From NCBI RefSeq assembly GCF_004421105.1, contig NZ_CP038033.1, positions 1,073,659-1,137,658 on the forward strand: a stretch of 64,000 nt of DNA. The letters run 5' to 3'. Under the pieces are notes generated by a model, which saw only the letters and a program-made list of their open reading frames with translations, did not search any database and was not told the DNA's origin. Below are positions 9,133 to 18,919 of the stretch, piece after piece. Position 1 is the stretch's first letter. Every line of letters starts with the position of its first letter. A program made the translations under genes and the position numbers. The stretch is from Nitrosococcus wardiae (GTDB lineage Bacteria > Pseudomonadota > Gammaproteobacteria > Nitrosococcales > Nitrosococcaceae).

Positions 9133-9879
9133 ATGGCAGGACATAGTAAATGGGCCAATATTCAGTACCGCAAGGGTGCCCAAGATGCCAAGCGTGGCAA
9201 ACTCTTTACCAAACTTATTCGCGAGATTACGGTGGCAGCCCGCCTGGAGGGAGGCGATCCGGCAGCAAGCCCCCGCTTGCGCGTTGCCATTGACAAAGCG
9301 CTGGCCGCCAATATGCCCAAAGATAATATTGAGCGGGCTATCAAGCGGGGCACCGGCGATATGGAAGGAGTGGCCTATGAAGAGATCCGTTATGAAGGAT
9401 ACGGCCCCCATGGAGTAGCGGTAATGGTAGACTGTATGACCGATAATCGGAACCGTACCGTGGCCGAGGTCCGTCATGTCTTTAGTAAATGGGGCGGAAA
9501 TTTAGGCACAGATGGGTCGGTCGCCTATTTGTTTAGTAAAAAAGGCATTATTAGCTATCCTCAAGGGAGCGATGAAGAGGCCATTATGGAAGTGGCGATT
9601 GAAGCCGGCGTCGAAGATGTGGTGACTAACGAGGATGGTTCAATAGACGTGTTTACCGAGCCGGAGGAGTTTTCGGCTGTCAAGAAGGCCTTAGAGGAGG
9701 CTGATCTAAAGCCGGCCCAGGCGGACGTGACACAATATGCTTCCACCATCGTGTCCTTGGAATTAGAAGACGTCAAGAAAATGTTGACTTTTCTGGAGGC
9801 CTTGGAAGATCTAGATGATGTCCAGCAGGTCTACAGCAACGCTGACTTTTCCGAGGAGACTCTGGCCCAATTGGGGTAG
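9133..9879 (+). CDS. yebC: YebC/PmpR family protein
   Basis: This 248-residue cytosolic protein has the full YebC/PmpR signature: the start [21 protein letters not shown], the [14 protein letters not shown] segment and the C-terminal [19 protein letters not shown]. The family has been described both as transcription regulators (PmpR) and, more recently, as factors acting on ribosomes stalled at proline stretches. Which role applies here cannot be told from sequence. A strong AAAGGAGA lies 5-6 bp before the ATG. It precedes ruvC, its usual neighbour in proteobacteria. Confidence 0.95.
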   Translation: MAGHSKWANIQYRKGAQDAKRGKLFTKLIREITVAARLEGGDPAASPRLRVAIDKALAANMPKDNIERAIKRGTGDMEGVAYEEIRYEGYGPHGVAVMVDCMTDNRNRTVAEVRHVFSKWGGNLGTDGSVAYLFSKKGIISYPQGSDEEAIMEVAIEAGVEDVVTNEDGSIDVFTEPEEFSAVKKALEEADLKPAQADVTQYASTIVSLELEDVKKMLTFLEALEDLDDVQQVYSNADFSEETLAQLG

Positions 9880-9975
9880 GGCCTGGCCCTTGCAAAGGGG
9901 GGGCGATTAGGTGGGAAAGACGGATGTTACCGCCTGGCGAAATTTTTCTTTTTCAGAGAATGCTCTAGTCTGTTT

Positions 9976-10500
9976 ATGGTGCGAATCCTTGGTATCGATC
10001 CTGGCTCTCGTATCACCGGCTATGGGTTGATTGAAACCAATGGCAAGGAGGCGGCCTATATCACCGCTGGCTGTATTCAGGCGGGGAATGGGGAACTGGC
10101 GGAACGACTGGGGCGGATATTTAGGGGAATTACCGCAGTCATCGAGGACTACCATCCTGATGAAGTGGCAGTGGAGCAAGTTTTTATGCATCAAAATCCA
10201 GGGTCTGCCCTCAAGTTGGGGCATGCTCGGGGTGCGGCTATCTGTGCGGCTGTGAATGTGGTGCTCCCGGTTTTTGAATATACGCCCTCCCAGGTGAAAC
10301 AAGCGGTGGTGGGCCGGGGTGATGCCGCCAAGTCTCAAATTCAATATATGATACGGTTATTGCTTAAGCTGCCTTCTGAGCCGGCGACGGATGCCGCCGA
10401 TGCTTTGGCCTGTGCCCTTTGTCATGGTCATGCAGGCCCCCTGTTGGCTGGATTGGCTGGGCAGGTAAGAGGTCGGCGGCGGGGGCGCTATTACCGATGA
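9976..10500 (+). CDS. ruvC: Crossover junction endodeoxyribonuclease RuvC
   Basis: RuvC is the Holliday-junction resolvase that cuts recombination intermediates symmetrically. The 174-residue protein carries the four acidic catalytic residues at the E. coli-like positions: Asp8 ([14 protein letters not shown]), Glu67 (AVEQVF), Asp139 and Asp142 ([13 protein letters not shown]). The stop codon overlaps the ruvA start in an ATGA arrangement, implying translational coupling. It is the first gene of the ruvCAB set. Confidence 0.97.
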   Translation: MVRILGIDPGSRITGYGLIETNGKEAAYITAGCIQAGNGELAERLGRIFRGITAVIEDYHPDEVAVEQVFMHQNPGSALKLGHARGAAICAAVNVVLPVFEYTPSQVKQAVVGRGDAAKSQIQYMIRLLLKLPSEPATDAADALACALCHGHAGPLLAGLAGQVRGRRRGRYYR

Positions 10501-11096
10501 TTGGACGCTTGCGGGGCGTTTTATTGGAAAAACGGGCCCCTTTTTTGCTATTAGACGTTCAGGGCGTGGGTTATGAGCTGGAAGCGCCTATGTCCACTTT
10601 TTATGTTCTTCCTGAAATGGGTGCTGAAGTGATTCTATACACTCATTTGGTGGTGCGGGATGATGCCCATTTGCTGTATGCTTTTGCCAGCGAAAAGGAG
10701 CGCGGGCTGTTCCGCAATCTTATTCGGGTCAATGGTGTGGGCGCTAAGTTGGGATTGGCCATTCTTTCTGGCATTGAGGTCGAATCCTTCTCCCGCTGCG
10801 TTCATGAAGGAGATACGGCGAGTCTGACACGGTTACCGGGCGTGGGTAAGAAAACGGCAGAACGCCTTATCGTGGAGATGCGGGATCGGCTCTTCGAGGG
10901 TCCCAGAGAGGGGCTGGTAGGGGGATACTCTCAGGTGGGCTCTGGCCAGGCGCCGGTATCCGATGCGGTCAGTGCCTTGACGGCCCTAGGTTATAAACCC
11001 CAAGAAGCCAGCCGAATAGTGCGCCAACTGAATACCGAAGGACTGGCAACCGAAGAGATCATCCGTCAGGCCCTACAGAGGATGCTGAAATCATGA
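10497..11096 (+). CDS. ruvA: Holliday junction branch-migration protein RuvA
   Basis: RuvA binds four-way junctions as tetramers and loads the RuvB motor. The 199-residue protein starts [12 protein letters not shown], the conserved OB-fold N-terminus, at the ATG overlapping the ruvC stop. A longer frame begins upstream inside ruvC but has no family support. The two helix-hairpin-helix motifs are at [19 protein letters not shown] and [19 protein letters not shown]. The C-terminal domain ([17 protein letters not shown]) contacts RuvB. Its stop overlaps the ruvB start, again ATGA. Confidence 0.97.
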   Translation: MIGRLRGVLLEKRAPFLLLDVQGVGYELEAPMSTFYVLPEMGAEVILYTHLVVRDDAHLLYAFASEKERGLFRNLIRVNGVGAKLGLAILSGIEVESFSRCVHEGDTASLTRLPGVGKKTAERLIVEMRDRLFEGPREGLVGGYSQVGSGQAPVSDAVSALTALGYKPQEASRIVRQLNTEGLATEEIIRQALQRMLKS

Positions 11097-12139
11097 CTCT
11101 AAGCCGGGGCTTGGTTTCCCCCCAAGGGGCTAGCGATGAAGCAGTCATCGAACCTTCCCTGCGCCCTGCCAAGCTGACCGATTATGTGGGACAACCTCAA
11201 GTGCAGGAGCAGATGAAAATTTTTATTCCTGCTGCCCGGGCTCGGGGAGAGGCCCTTGACCATGTGCTCATTTTTGGGCCTCCAGGGCTGGGTAAGACCA
11301 CCCTTTCCCACATCATTGCCAATGAATTGGGGGTCAATCTGCGCCAAACCTCTGGGCCGGTATTGGAGCGTCCTGGCGACTTGGCCGCCCTGCTGACCAA
11401 TCTAGAGCCACGAGATGTGCTTTTTATCGATGAAATTCATCGCTTGAGCCCCGTGGTGGAAGAGGTGCTCTATCCGGCCATGGAAGATCGCCAGATCGAT
11501 ATCATGATAGGCGAAGGTCCGGCGGCACGTTCCATTAAATTGGATTTGGTGCCCTTTACTTTGGTGGGGGCCACCACCCGGGCTGGATTGCTGACCTCTC
11601 CTTTACGGGATCGCTTTGGTATCGTCCAGCGCCTGGAATTCTATGAGGTCGAACATTTGGTCTTGATTGTAGAACGTACGGCCCGTATTCTTGGCATGGT
11701 AATGGAAGCGGAAGGGGCGTTGGAGGTAGCCCGCCGCTCTCGGGGGACACCGCGGATTGCCAATCGCCTGCTGCGGCGGGTGCGGGATTACGCCGAGGTT
11801 AAGGGGGACGGCCGGGTCACCCATGAGGTGGCGAAAAAAGCCTTAGATTTGCTAGCTGTGGATAGTAATGGTTTTGATACCATGGACCGTAAGCTGCTGC
11901 TAGCGATGATCGAGAAATTTGATGGTGGGCCGGTGGGTGTCGATAGTTTGGCCGCTGCTATTAGTGAAGAGCGGGGCACTATCGAAGATGTGATAGAGCC
12001 ATTTTTGATCCAACAAGGATTTATTGTGCGCACGCCGCGAGGCCGAATGGCGACCCGTCATACCTACCTTCATTTTGGTTTGAAGCCGACGGCAGAAGCG
12101 GTACAGCAAGAAACCCCAGATCTTTTTTTTAATGAATGA
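11093..12139 (+). CDS. ruvB: Holliday junction ATP-dependent helicase RuvB
   Basis: RuvB is the hexameric AAA+ motor that drives branch migration with RuvA. The 348-residue protein has Walker [10 protein letters not shown] (about 62-70), Walker B LFIDEIH (about 110-116), sensor 1 (VGATTRAG) and the arginine-finger segment SPLRDRFG, followed by the C-terminal winged helix ([17 protein letters not shown]). The start overlaps the ruvA stop by 4 bp, and the last bases overlap the start of the thioesterase gene. Confidence 0.98.
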   Translation: MTLSRGLVSPQGASDEAVIEPSLRPAKLTDYVGQPQVQEQMKIFIPAARARGEALDHVLIFGPPGLGKTTLSHIIANELGVNLRQTSGPVLERPGDLAALLTNLEPRDVLFIDEIHRLSPVVEEVLYPAMEDRQIDIMIGEGPAARSIKLDLVPFTLVGATTRAGLLTSPLRDRFGIVQRLEFYEVEHLVLIVERTARILGMVMEAEGALEVARRSRGTPRIANRLLRRVRDYAEVKGDGRVTHEVAKKALDLLAVDSNGFDTMDRKLLLAMIEKFDGGPVGVDSLAAAISEERGTIEDVIEPFLIQQGFIVRTPRGRMATRHTYLHFGLKPTAEAVQQETPDLFFNE

Positions 12140-12539
12140 GTTTATATGGCCAGTGCGTGTCTACTATGAAGACACGGACAGCGGTGGTGTAATTTATCAT
12201 GCCAATTATCTCAAGTTCATGGAACGGGCCCGCACCGAGTGGTTGCGTAGTCAGGGCTTTGAGCAGGATGCTTTGCTCAATGAGCAGGGATTGTTATTCG
12301 CGGTGCGTTCTTTGCGCTTAGATTACCTGCGGCCAGGGCGTTTTAATGATTGGCTAAAGGTGCATACTCATCTCCTGCAGTGTAGAAAAGCGAGTTTAAT
12401 TTTTGCCCAGACGGTGCATCGGGGAGAGGAAACGGCGCTCTGTCAGGCTGAGGTCAAGGTGGTTTGCCTAGACGCCCAAACCTTTCGTCCCCATCCTATT
12501 CCTAAACTGATACTTGCGGAGATTACTGGTGACTGTTGA
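12132..12539 (+). CDS. ybgC: Tol-Pal-associated acyl-CoA thioesterase YbgC
   Basis: This is a hotdog-fold thioesterase that hydrolyses short-chain or phospholipid-linked acyl-CoA/ACP thioesters and is almost always the first gene of tol-pal clusters. The 135-residue protein starts [32 protein letters not shown], containing the catalytic Asp of the YxDTDxxGVVYHxNY motif. The start overlaps the end of ruvB by 8 bp, and its own last 11 bp overlap tolQ. It links the ruv and tol gene runs into one operon-like unit. Confidence 0.95.
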   Translation: MNEFIWPVRVYYEDTDSGGVIYHANYLKFMERARTEWLRSQGFEQDALLNEQGLLFAVRSLRLDYLRPGRFNDWLKVHTHLLQCRKASLIFAQTVHRGEETALCQAEVKVVCLDAQTFRPHPIPKLILAEITGDC

Positions 12540-13206
12540 TCTTTCTCTTTTTGAACTCGTCACAGGAGCCAGCTTTTTAGTGCAGCTAGTGATGCTGATA
12601 CTGCTGGTGATTTCTGTGATTGCTTGGACCCTTATCTTCCGCAAACGCAGTGAGCTTAAACGGGCCAAGGCGGCGGCTGATGAGTTCGAAGATCGTTTTT
12701 GGTCGGGCAAAGAACTCAATGGCCTCTATGCTGAATTGGCAGCACGAGAAACCCCGCTTCGCGGCATGGAGGGTATCTTTCTTTCTGGTTTTAAGGAGTT
12801 CGTGCGCTTGCGTAAACAGACCAATGCGGAGCACCGGACTGTGTTGGATGGAACGCAGCGGGCCATGCGGGTCTCCCTGGCGCGGGAAATCGATGATTTG
12901 GAGACTGCTTTACCTTTTTTGGCCACTGCGGGTTCTACCAGCCCCTATATTGGCTTGTTTGGTACGGTGTGGGGAATCATGAACTCCTTCCGGGCTTTGG
13001 GGAATGCCCACCAAGCCACTTTAGCCATGGTAGCGCCAGGAATTGCCGAGGCCCTCATTGCTACGGCCATGGGGCTATTTGCCGCTATTCCAGCCGTTAT
13101 CGCTTATAATCGTTATATCCATGAAGTGGAGCGCTTGATTAACCGCTATGATACCTTTTTGGAAGAATTTTCGACTATTCTTCAGCGCCAGCTTCACCTT
13201 TCTTAG
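12529..13206 (+). CDS. tolQ: Tol-Pal system proton-channel subunit TolQ
   Basis: TolQ is the inner-membrane MotA/ExbB-type channel subunit that with TolR converts proton motive force into movement of TolA. It has three membrane segments: one near residues 10-30 (FLVQLVMLILLVISVIAW) and two in the C-terminal half (ATAGSTSPYIGLFGTVWGIMNSF and GLFAAIPAVIAYN). I place the start at the GTG ([11 protein letters not shown]), which fits known TolQ N-termini and has GCGGAG 7 bp upstream; an upstream in-frame TTG would lie in the Shine-Dalgarno region. It overlaps ybgC by 11 bp. Confidence 0.96.
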   Translation: MTVDLSLFELVTGASFLVQLVMLILLVISVIAWTLIFRKRSELKRAKAAADEFEDRFWSGKELNGLYAELAARETPLRGMEGIFLSGFKEFVRLRKQTNAEHRTVLDGTQRAMRVSLAREIDDLETALPFLATAGSTSPYIGLFGTVWGIMNSFRALGNAHQATLAMVAPGIAEALIATAMGLFAAIPAVIAYNRYIHEVERLINRYDTFLEEFSTILQRQLHLS

Positions 13207-13215
13207 GTCAGTTCA

Positions 13216-13662
13216 ATGTATGCTTCTCAGCAACGCAAGCGGCGTCGGCCTCTATCAGAAATTAATGTGGTGCCCTATATTGATGTGATGTTGGTGTTAT
13301 TGGTGATCTTTATGATTACGGCACCCATGTTGACCCAGGGAGTGAAGGTGGATCTGCCCCAGGCAGGCTCTAAACCGGTAGAGCTGCCCCAGGATCAGGA
13401 CCCTTTACTAGTCAATGTGGATGCCCAAGGGCGCTACTATCTCAATATGGGCAAAGCGTCGCACCAACCGATAACGGCCGATGAGCTTTTAACCAAGGTG
13501 GCCACTATCCTGCGCCGTAAACCCCATACTCCGGTTCTCGTGGGGGGGGACCGGGATGTTCCTTATGGCACCGTGGTGCAAGTGATGGTCCTGTTGCAGC
13601 AGGCGGGTGCTCCCCATATCGGGTTGATCACAGAAACGCCGTCACGGCAGAAGCCTAGTTGA
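13216..13662 (+). CDS. tolR: Tol-Pal system protein TolR
   Basis: TolR is an ExbD-type partner of TolQ with one N-terminal transmembrane helix and a periplasmic domain. The 148-residue protein has the signature RRPLSEINVVPYIDVMLVLLVIFMITAPMLTQGVKVDLP, which includes the membrane aspartate (YIDVML) needed for proton conduction. The periplasmic domain ends GAPHIGLITE. It lies 9 bp after tolQ and 3-9 bp before tolA. Confidence 0.97.
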   Translation: MYASQQRKRRRPLSEINVVPYIDVMLVLLVIFMITAPMLTQGVKVDLPQAGSKPVELPQDQDPLLVNVDAQGRYYLNMGKASHQPITADELLTKVATILRRKPHTPVLVGGDRDVPYGTVVQVMVLLQQAGAPHIGLITETPSRQKPS

Positions 13663-13671
13663 TTTTTGCCC

Positions 13672-14562
13672 ATGGGGAAGTCACGTCAGCCGTTGGCTGC
13701 CTTTTTACTGGCTCTTTTGGTCCATGGCCTCTTGTTTGGGGTGATCGTCCTTAGCTTTGGTTGGACCCCTAAACCCGAGCCGGTAGATACTCGTTCCATG
13801 GAGATTGTGCAGGCCACGGTTGTGGAGCGGGAGAAGCTTTTGGCGGAGCAACGGCAGGCAGAACAAGCTGCATTAGCCCGCCAGCAAGCCGAAGCGCAAA
13901 AGCGGGAAGCGGCCAAGCAACGGGCAATGGCGGAGCAGGCCAGGCAGGAGGCAAAAAAACAGCAGGAATTGGAACAAAAACGGCAGCAGGAGCAAGCGCG
14001 GCTCAAACGCTTGGAGGCGGAACGGAAAGCTAAGGAAGAAGAAGCTCGCCGGAAGGCAGAGGCGGAACGGAAGCGCGCTGAGGAGGAAAAACGCCGAGCT
14101 GAGGCTGAGAAACGGCGCTTGGAAGAAGAGCAGCGCCGGGCTGAGGCGGCTAAGCGAAAAGCGGAGGAAGAGCGTAAAAAGGCGGAAGCGGCGGCCCGTC
14201 GTAAGGCGGAGGAAAAACGCCGCCAGCAGGAACTTCAGGCCCGTATCGAGGCGGAGCAAAATGCGGCTCAAGTTGAAGTTGCCCTCAACCGCTTTGAGGC
14301 ACAGATACAACAACGGGTGGGGCGCTATTGGACTCGTCCTCCTAGTAGCCGCGATAATCTAGAGGTTGTGCTGCAGGTGGAAATGTTATCCGATGGTGAG
14401 GTGCGCAATGTGAAAGTGGTTGAAAGCAGTGGCGATCGGGCCTTCGACCGCTCGGCGGAGGCTGCTGTTTATAAAGCTGCGCCTTTGCCGGTACCACCTG
14501 ATCGGGCAGCAGCGGCAAAGTTGTTGCCTAGCTTTAACTTTAAATTTACTTCCGGTAGCTAA
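13672..14562 (+). CDS. tolA: Tol-Pal system protein TolA
   Basis: TolA spans the periplasm and links the TolQR motor to TolB and Pal at the outer membrane. The protein has one N-terminal transmembrane segment (LAAFLLALLVHGLLFGVIVLSF). A central domain of roughly 170 residues is extremely rich in Ala, Glu, Lys, Arg and Gln, as expected for the long helical arm. The C-terminal globular domain begins near IQQRVGRYWTRPP and ends LPSFNFKFTS. The start is the ATG at 13672; an in-frame TTG six bases earlier is possible. The repetitive coding stretch 13850-14250 is low-complexity but intact. Confidence 0.95.
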   Translation: MGKSRQPLAAFLLALLVHGLLFGVIVLSFGWTPKPEPVDTRSMEIVQATVVEREKLLAEQRQAEQAALARQQAEAQKREAAKQRAMAEQARQEAKKQQELEQKRQQEQARLKRLEAERKAKEEEARRKAEAERKRAEEEKRRAEAEKRRLEEEQRRAEAAKRKAEEERKKAEAAARRKAEEKRRQQELQARIEAEQNAAQVEVALNRFEAQIQQRVGRYWTRPPSSRDNLEVVLQVEMLSDGEVRNVKVVESSGDRAFDRSAEAAVYKAAPLPVPPDRAAAAKLLPSFNFKFTSGS

Positions 14563-15855
14563 ATGGGCATGAAAGTTTGGTCTAAGATCTTGTGGCTGTG
14601 GATACTGCTGGTGCCGACACAAAATATTTCGGCGGTACTCACTATTGAAATCACCGGCGGTACGGAGGCAGCCTTACCTATTGCGATTGTTCCCTTTGGG
14701 AGTCAGGGCGGTATCCCGCCTGAAGATGTGGCTGCTGTTGTCGCCGCTGATTTGGCCCGCAGCGGGCGTTTTGCCCCATTGCCAGAAAAGGACCTGCTTT
14801 CCCGCCCCCACCGTGCCTCTGAAGTCAAATTCCCTGATTGGCGGCGGCTAGGATCGGAAGGGTTGGTGATCGGTGAGGTCACTCATTTGGGGGCAGATCG
14901 TTATGAAGTGCGCTTTCAACTTTTTGATATTTATAAGGCAGAGCAATTAGTGGGACGCCGCTATCAGGTTCCGGCGACGGGATTACGCCATTTAGCCCAC
15001 CAGATTGCGGATTTGATCTATGAGACCCTGACGGGTGAAAAAGGAGCCTTTACCACCCGCATTGCCTTTGTCACGGTTTCCAAGGCGGTCGATGGCGCTA
15101 AAGAATATTCTCTCCAAGTGGCCGATGTGGATGGCCATAATCCCCACACCATCTTGCAATCGAAGGAACCCATTATGTCACCCGTATGGTCTCCCGATGG
15201 GGCTAAGCTCGCCTATGTGTCCTTCGAGCGAAAGCGTTCTGAGGTCATTGTTCAGGAATTACGCACCGGCCAGCGGCAGTCAGTTGCCTCATTCCCTGGG
15301 ATCAACAGTGCCCCCGATTGGTCCCCGGATGGGCGCAAGCTTGCGTTGGTACTGTCCAAGGAGGGTAATCCGGAGATCTATATTTTGGATCTGGCGACCG
15401 GCAGGCTGACCCGCCTGACCCACAACGCTAGTATTGATACCGAGCCCACCTGGGCCCCCGATGGGCGGAGTATTGTCTTCACCTCGGATCGAGGAGGGCG
15501 ACCACAACTCTATCAGGTTTCTGCTTCGGGTGGGCAGGCGCAGCGCTTGACTTTTGACGGGACTTATAATGCCTCCGCCTCTTTTGCGCCGGATGGCCGG
15601 CGGTTAGCGCTCGTTCATGGAGATAAGGGACAGTTCCATATTGCCGTATTGGATTTAACGAGTAAAGATTTGCAAGTCTTGACCCAGACTCAGATGGATG
15701 AATCTCCAAGCTTTGCCCCTAATGGCCGCATGATCCTTTACGCCACTTCAGGCTCCCAGGGAGGGGCATTGGCCGCCGTGTCTACTGATGGACGGGTTCG
15801 TCACCGTTTGGCTCAGAAAGGCGATGAAGTCCGGGAGCCAGCCTGGTCACCTTGA
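14563..15855 (+). CDS. tolB: Tol-Pal system beta-propeller protein TolB
   Basis: TolB is a periplasmic protein that shuttles between TolA and Pal. The 430-residue precursor has a signal peptide (cleavage likely near Ser-Ala at about residue 24) followed by the alpha/beta N-terminal domain (IVPFGSQGG). The C-terminal six-bladed beta-propeller shows repeated WSPDGxKLAYVS, WSPDGRKLALVLS, WAPDGRSIVFTSDRGG and FAPNGRMILYA blades. It starts immediately after the tolA stop. Confidence 0.97.
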   Translation: MGMKVWSKILWLWILLVPTQNISAVLTIEITGGTEAALPIAIVPFGSQGGIPPEDVAAVVAADLARSGRFAPLPEKDLLSRPHRASEVKFPDWRRLGSEGLVIGEVTHLGADRYEVRFQLFDIYKAEQLVGRRYQVPATGLRHLAHQIADLIYETLTGEKGAFTTRIAFVTVSKAVDGAKEYSLQVADVDGHNPHTILQSKEPIMSPVWSPDGAKLAYVSFERKRSEVIVQELRTGQRQSVASFPGINSAPDWSPDGRKLALVLSKEGNPEIYILDLATGRLTRLTHNASIDTEPTWAPDGRSIVFTSDRGGRPQLYQVSASGGQAQRLTFDGTYNASASFAPDGRRLALVHGDKGQFHIAVLDLTSKDLQVLTQTQMDESPSFAPNGRMILYATSGSQGGALAAVSTDGRVRHRLAQKGDEVREPAWSP

Positions 15856-15889
15856 ACTAAAAAAATAAAATTTTTAAGGAGTTCTAGCG

Positions 15890-16462
15890 ATGCGTCTAGT
15901 CATTCCCTTTTTCCTGCTAGCATCGGTTTATGGGCTAGTAGGATGTGCTGGAGGTCCTGCAACCCAGGGCGAGCCCAGCGACGTGGTAGTGGAGGAACGA
16001 GGTATAGGTGTTGACGAGAGCGCCTATCCTGAAGGTGAAGCCTTGGAAGATGAAGGGGCAACCGCCTGGGGCATAGGCGAGGGAGCTGCCTATCAAGGTG
16101 ATCCCTTGGCCGATCCTGCAAGCCCTTTGGCCAACCGGGTAATTTATTTTGAATTTGATAGCAGTGAGATCCAAGAAGATGACCGGCCTATTGTGGAGGC
16201 CCATGGCGATTATCTGGCAAAACATCCCGATGTGAGGTTGACTTTGGAAGGCCATACCGACGAGCGGGGTTCCCGGGAGTACAATTTAGCGTTGGGTGAG
16301 CGGCGGGCCAATGCAGTGCGTCGTCTGGTCCTATTGATGGGGGCATCGGAAGACCAAGTCCAAGTGGTCAGCTATGGTGAAGAGCGGCCGGCGGTGGACG
16401 GTCATGATGAAGGGGCTTGGCAACTCAATCGTCGGGTCGAAATCATTTATTCAGGAGAGTGA
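15890..16462 (+). CDS. pal: Peptidoglycan-associated outer-membrane lipoprotein Pal
   Basis: Pal anchors the outer membrane to peptidoglycan and is the outer partner of TolB. The 190-residue precursor has a lipoprotein signal with lipobox LVGC (Cys19). An acidic linker of about 60 residues follows, then an OmpA-like domain starting VIYFEFDSSEI. This domain contains the diaminopimelate-binding motif LEGHTDERGSREYNLALGERRA. The acidic linker is longer than in E. coli Pal. AAGGAG lies 9 bp upstream. The stop codon overlaps the cpoB start. Confidence 0.96.
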   Translation: MRLVIPFFLLASVYGLVGCAGGPATQGEPSDVVVEERGIGVDESAYPEGEALEDEGATAWGIGEGAAYQGDPLADPASPLANRVIYFEFDSSEIQEDDRPIVEAHGDYLAKHPDVRLTLEGHTDERGSREYNLALGERRANAVRRLVLLMGASEDQVQVVSYGEERPAVDGHDEGAWQLNRRVEIIYSGE

Positions 16463-17235
16463 TGATGGCGTCGTGCCGGAGCCACTGGCTATTGGCAGGG
16501 AGTCTGCTGCTCCAGGTATCGGCTGTGTCTGGGGCTGAAGTGGAAGTGGCCGAGGTGGTTGATATGGCCGAGTTGGAGCAACGCCTCCAGCGCCTAGAAC
16601 GGATCGTCCAAGGGCAGGGATTGTCTGAGTTGTTGTTGCAGCTAGAACAGCTAGAGGGTGAGGTACGGCGACTTCAGGGGAAAAATGAAGAACTCGGGTA
16701 TGAGATTGATAATCTCAAGGAACAGCAGCGGGAATTGTATTTGGATTTGGACCGGCGATTACAAAAGCTAAGCACCTCCAAGGAGAGCTTATCCCCCGTT
16801 TCCTCTGGAGAAATGACAGAGGCTGGTGCGGTGGAGCCAGTCCCTGATTCTGGAGAGCAGGCCTATCAGGCTGCCTTGAAATTGCTCAAGGAAGGGCGCT
16901 ATGAAGAGGCGATTGCGGCATTTCGCCAGTTTCCCCAGCAGTATCCAGAAAGTCGTTATCGGCCTAATGCCCAGTACTGGCTGGGAGAGGCCTATTATAT
17001 GCTGCAGGATTTTAGCGCTGCTGCTGAGGCCCTTCAGGCCCTGGTGGAACAATACCCGGAAAGCGCTAAAGTTCCTGATGCAATGCTCAAACAAGGGCTG
17101 GCTTATTACGAATTAGAGCAGTGGGAGCAAGCGAAAGCGCAGCTTCAGGAAGTGATGGCCCGCTATCCTGCTTCGACCGTTAGCCGCTTGGCCGAAGAGC
17201 GCCTTGAAAAAATGAAGCGCGAGGGTCATCGTTAA
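16462..17235 (+). CDS. cpoB: Cell division coordinator CpoB (YbgF-like)
   Basis: This periplasmic protein coordinates peptidoglycan synthesis with outer-membrane constriction through the Tol machinery. The chosen start is the ATG overlapping the pal stop (MMASCRSHWLLAGSLLL), which gives a proper signal peptide. A short coiled coil follows (AELEQRLQRLERIVQ...NLKEQQRELYLDLDRRLQKL), then three TPR repeats in the C-terminal half (EQAYQAALKLLKEGRYEEAIAAF, AQYWLGEAYYMLQDF, PDAMLKQGLAYYELEQW). It ends the tol-pal part of the run. Confidence 0.93.
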   Translation: MMASCRSHWLLAGSLLLQVSAVSGAEVEVAEVVDMAELEQRLQRLERIVQGQGLSELLLQLEQLEGEVRRLQGKNEELGYEIDNLKEQQRELYLDLDRRLQKLSTSKESLSPVSSGEMTEAGAVEPVPDSGEQAYQAALKLLKEGRYEEAIAAFRQFPQQYPESRYRPNAQYWLGEAYYMLQDFSAAAEALQALVEQYPESAKVPDAMLKQGLAYYELEQWEQAKAQLQEVMARYPASTVSRLAEERLEKMKREGHR

Positions 17236-17280
17236 TTCTATTGCCATGGTGGAGTTACCGCCTCCCCTGATGCGGTTGCT

Positions 17281-17922
17281 ATGAAGCGTCTACGTATCAC
17301 TGAAATTTTTCACTCCCTCCAGGGGGAATCCCGCAGCGTGGGTTGGCCGACGGTATTCGTGCGTTTAACCGGCTGCCCCCTCCGCTGCCATTACTGCGAT
17401 ACTGAATATGCCTTTCAGGGCGGGACTTGGATGGATTTAGATGAGATTCTCGCCACTGTCGCCGAATTCAGCGCTCGCCATGTGACAGTGACCGGTGGTG
17501 AACCTTTGGCTCAACCGGCCTGCCTGGAACTTTTAACCCGACTCTGTGATACCGGGTATGAGGTCTCTTTAGAGACCAGCGGGGCGTTGGATATCTCCGC
17601 CGTTGATCCGCGGGTAGTCAAGGTTATGGATCTAAAGACCCCGGGATCAGGGGAAGAAGCACGGAACTCCGCTACTAATCTTGATTATCTTTCACCCCAG
17701 GACCAGGTAAAGTTGGTGCTCTGTGACCGCCATGATTACGAGTGGGCTAAGGCGACCCTTGAGCGTCATCGCCTGGCTGAACGTTGCGAGGTACTATTTT
17801 CCCCCAGTTATGAACAGCTGAGCCCCACCGATCTGGCTGAGTGGATACTGGAAGACCGCTTGCCAGTGAGGATGCAAATTCAGTTACATAAATATCTCTG
17901 GGGAGAGGAACCTGGACGATGA
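17281..17922 (+). CDS. queE: 7-carboxy-7-deazaguanine synthase QueE
   Basis: QueE is a radical-SAM enzyme that turns 6-carboxytetrahydropterin into 7-carboxy-7-deazaguanine, a step toward queuosine in tRNA. The 213-residue protein has the substrate-binding start [12 protein letters not shown] and the cluster motif CPLRCHYC (Cys32, Cys36, Cys39). It also has the glycine-rich VTGGEP stretch for SAM binding. It ends with an ATGA overlap with queC, so the two are translationally coupled. Confidence 0.96.
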   Translation: MKRLRITEIFHSLQGESRSVGWPTVFVRLTGCPLRCHYCDTEYAFQGGTWMDLDEILATVAEFSARHVTVTGGEPLAQPACLELLTRLCDTGYEVSLETSGALDISAVDPRVVKVMDLKTPGSGEEARNSATNLDYLSPQDQVKLVLCDRHDYEWAKATLERHRLAERCEVLFSPSYEQLSPTDLAEWILEDRLPVRMQIQLHKYLWGEEPGR

Positions 17923-18593
17923 GCTCCCCTAAAGCGGTGGTTCTAGTCTCTGGAGGTCTGGATTCAGCTACGGTACTGGCTATCGCCCAGGAGCAGAAGT
18001 TTGCTTGTTATGCGATGAGCTTTGATTATGGCCAGCGGCACCGGGCCGAACTTCAGGCGGCCGCCGAAATTTCCCGCTTGTTAGGGGCCGTTGAGCACAA
18101 ACTTGTCACCATTGATCTGGGGGGTATGGGAGGCTCTGCGCTGACGGATCCTAGTATTGCCGTGCCGGAGGCGTCCACAGAGACCATTCCGGTCACCTAC
18201 GTGCCGGCGCGGAATACGGTATTTTTGGCCTTCGCCCTAGGCTGGGCTGAGGTACTAGGAGCCCAGGATATTTTTATTGGCATTAATGCGGTGGACTACT
18301 CCGGTTATCCTGATTGCCGCCCGGCATTTGTTGAAGCTTTTGAGCACCTGGCTAACCTTGCCACCCGCGCAGGCCTGGAAGGGCAGCAGTTTCGTATTCA
18401 AGCGCCCCTAATTCATCTTTCCAAGGCTGAGATTATCCGGGAAGGCATTCGCCTAGGTATTGATTATTCCCCCACGGTTTCCTGCTATCAGGCAGATGAA
18501 ACCGGGCGTGCTTGTGGGGTTTGTGATTCTTGCCGGTTCCGCAAACAGGGTTTTCAGGAAGCCGGCGTGCCTGATCCTACCCGTTATTATTAA
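17919..18593 (+). CDS. queC: 7-cyano-7-deazaguanine synthase QueC
   Basis: QueC converts 7-carboxy-7-deazaguanine to preQ0 using ATP and ammonia. The 224-residue protein shows the PP-loop motif [14 protein letters not shown] near the N-terminus and the C-terminal zinc site with four cysteines ([17 protein letters not shown]). It overlaps queE by 4 bp. The yhhQ-type queuosine-precursor transporter gene elsewhere in this window (43.1-45.5 kb) is interrupted, so de novo synthesis through queE and queC may carry the pathway. Confidence 0.97.
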   Translation: MSSPKAVVLVSGGLDSATVLAIAQEQKFACYAMSFDYGQRHRAELQAAAEISRLLGAVEHKLVTIDLGGMGGSALTDPSIAVPEASTETIPVTYVPARNTVFLAFALGWAEVLGAQDIFIGINAVDYSGYPDCRPAFVEAFEHLANLATRAGLEGQQFRIQAPLIHLSKAEIIREGIRLGIDYSPTVSCYQADETGRACGVCDSCRFRKQGFQEAGVPDPTRYY

Positions 18594-18603
18594 AAATGAT
18601 GGT

Positions 18604-18631
18604 TTGAGATTCTCGGCAACTCAGGTAAAAT
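18604..18631 (+). promoter_or_regulatory. Likely sigma-70 promoter of tRNA-Lys
   Basis: TTGAGA (18604-18609) and TAAAAT (18626-18631) are separated by 16 bp and lie about 22 bp before the mature tRNA 5' end. Confidence 0.5.
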
Positions 18632-18652
18632 TACACGCTTATCCTATCCCGG

Positions 18653-18728
18653 GGGCCGTTAGCTCAGTTGGTAGAGCACCGGACTTTTAATCCGTGTGTC
18701 GAAGGTTCGAATCCTTCACGGCCCACCA
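18653..18728 (+). tRNA. tRNA-Lys (anticodon UUU)
   Basis: This 76-nt cloverleaf includes the encoded CCA end. The acceptor stem pairs GGGCCGT with ACGGCCC. The D arm is GCTC..GAGC, the anticodon loop is CTTTTAA (anticodon TTT), and the T arm contains GGTTCGAATCC. It closes the core gene run. An integrase remnant lies directly downstream and points back towards it, so its 3' end probably served as an integration site. Confidence 0.98.
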
Positions 18729-18742
18729 TTTAAAACAAATAG

Positions 18743-18919
18743 TTAGGCACTTTTGCTTCCCTTCTCAATCTCTCCTTGTGCCAGATTTGTGCCCTCCGGG
18801 TCCATAAGGCGCGGTTGAGAAAGCTTCTCGGCGTACTCTGCAAAATGATGCGCGCCAAGATGACCATAGCGGCGAACCATCTCTGCACTTTCCCAGCCTC
18901 CGAGTTCCTGGAGCACATG
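18743..18919 (-). pseudogene. Tyrosine-recombinase (integrase) C-terminal remnant
   Basis: Read on the minus strand, 58 codons and a stop encode HVLQELGGWESAEMVRRYGHLGAHHF... This is the end of a phage-type tyrosine integrase, with the catalytic Tyr in MVRRYGHL. No start is present: the coding sequence is cut at 18919/18920 exactly where a MITE begins, and no integrase sequence resumes beyond it. The stub ends 15 bp from the tRNA-Lys 3' end, the standard place for the integrase of a tRNA-inserted element. An ORF in another frame over the same bases is a shadow. Confidence 0.85.

Noticed and set aside
13873-14313. Minus-strand Leu/Phe-rich frame suggesting a membrane protein
   Set aside because: It is the complement of the Lys/Glu/Ala-rich helical arm of tolA.
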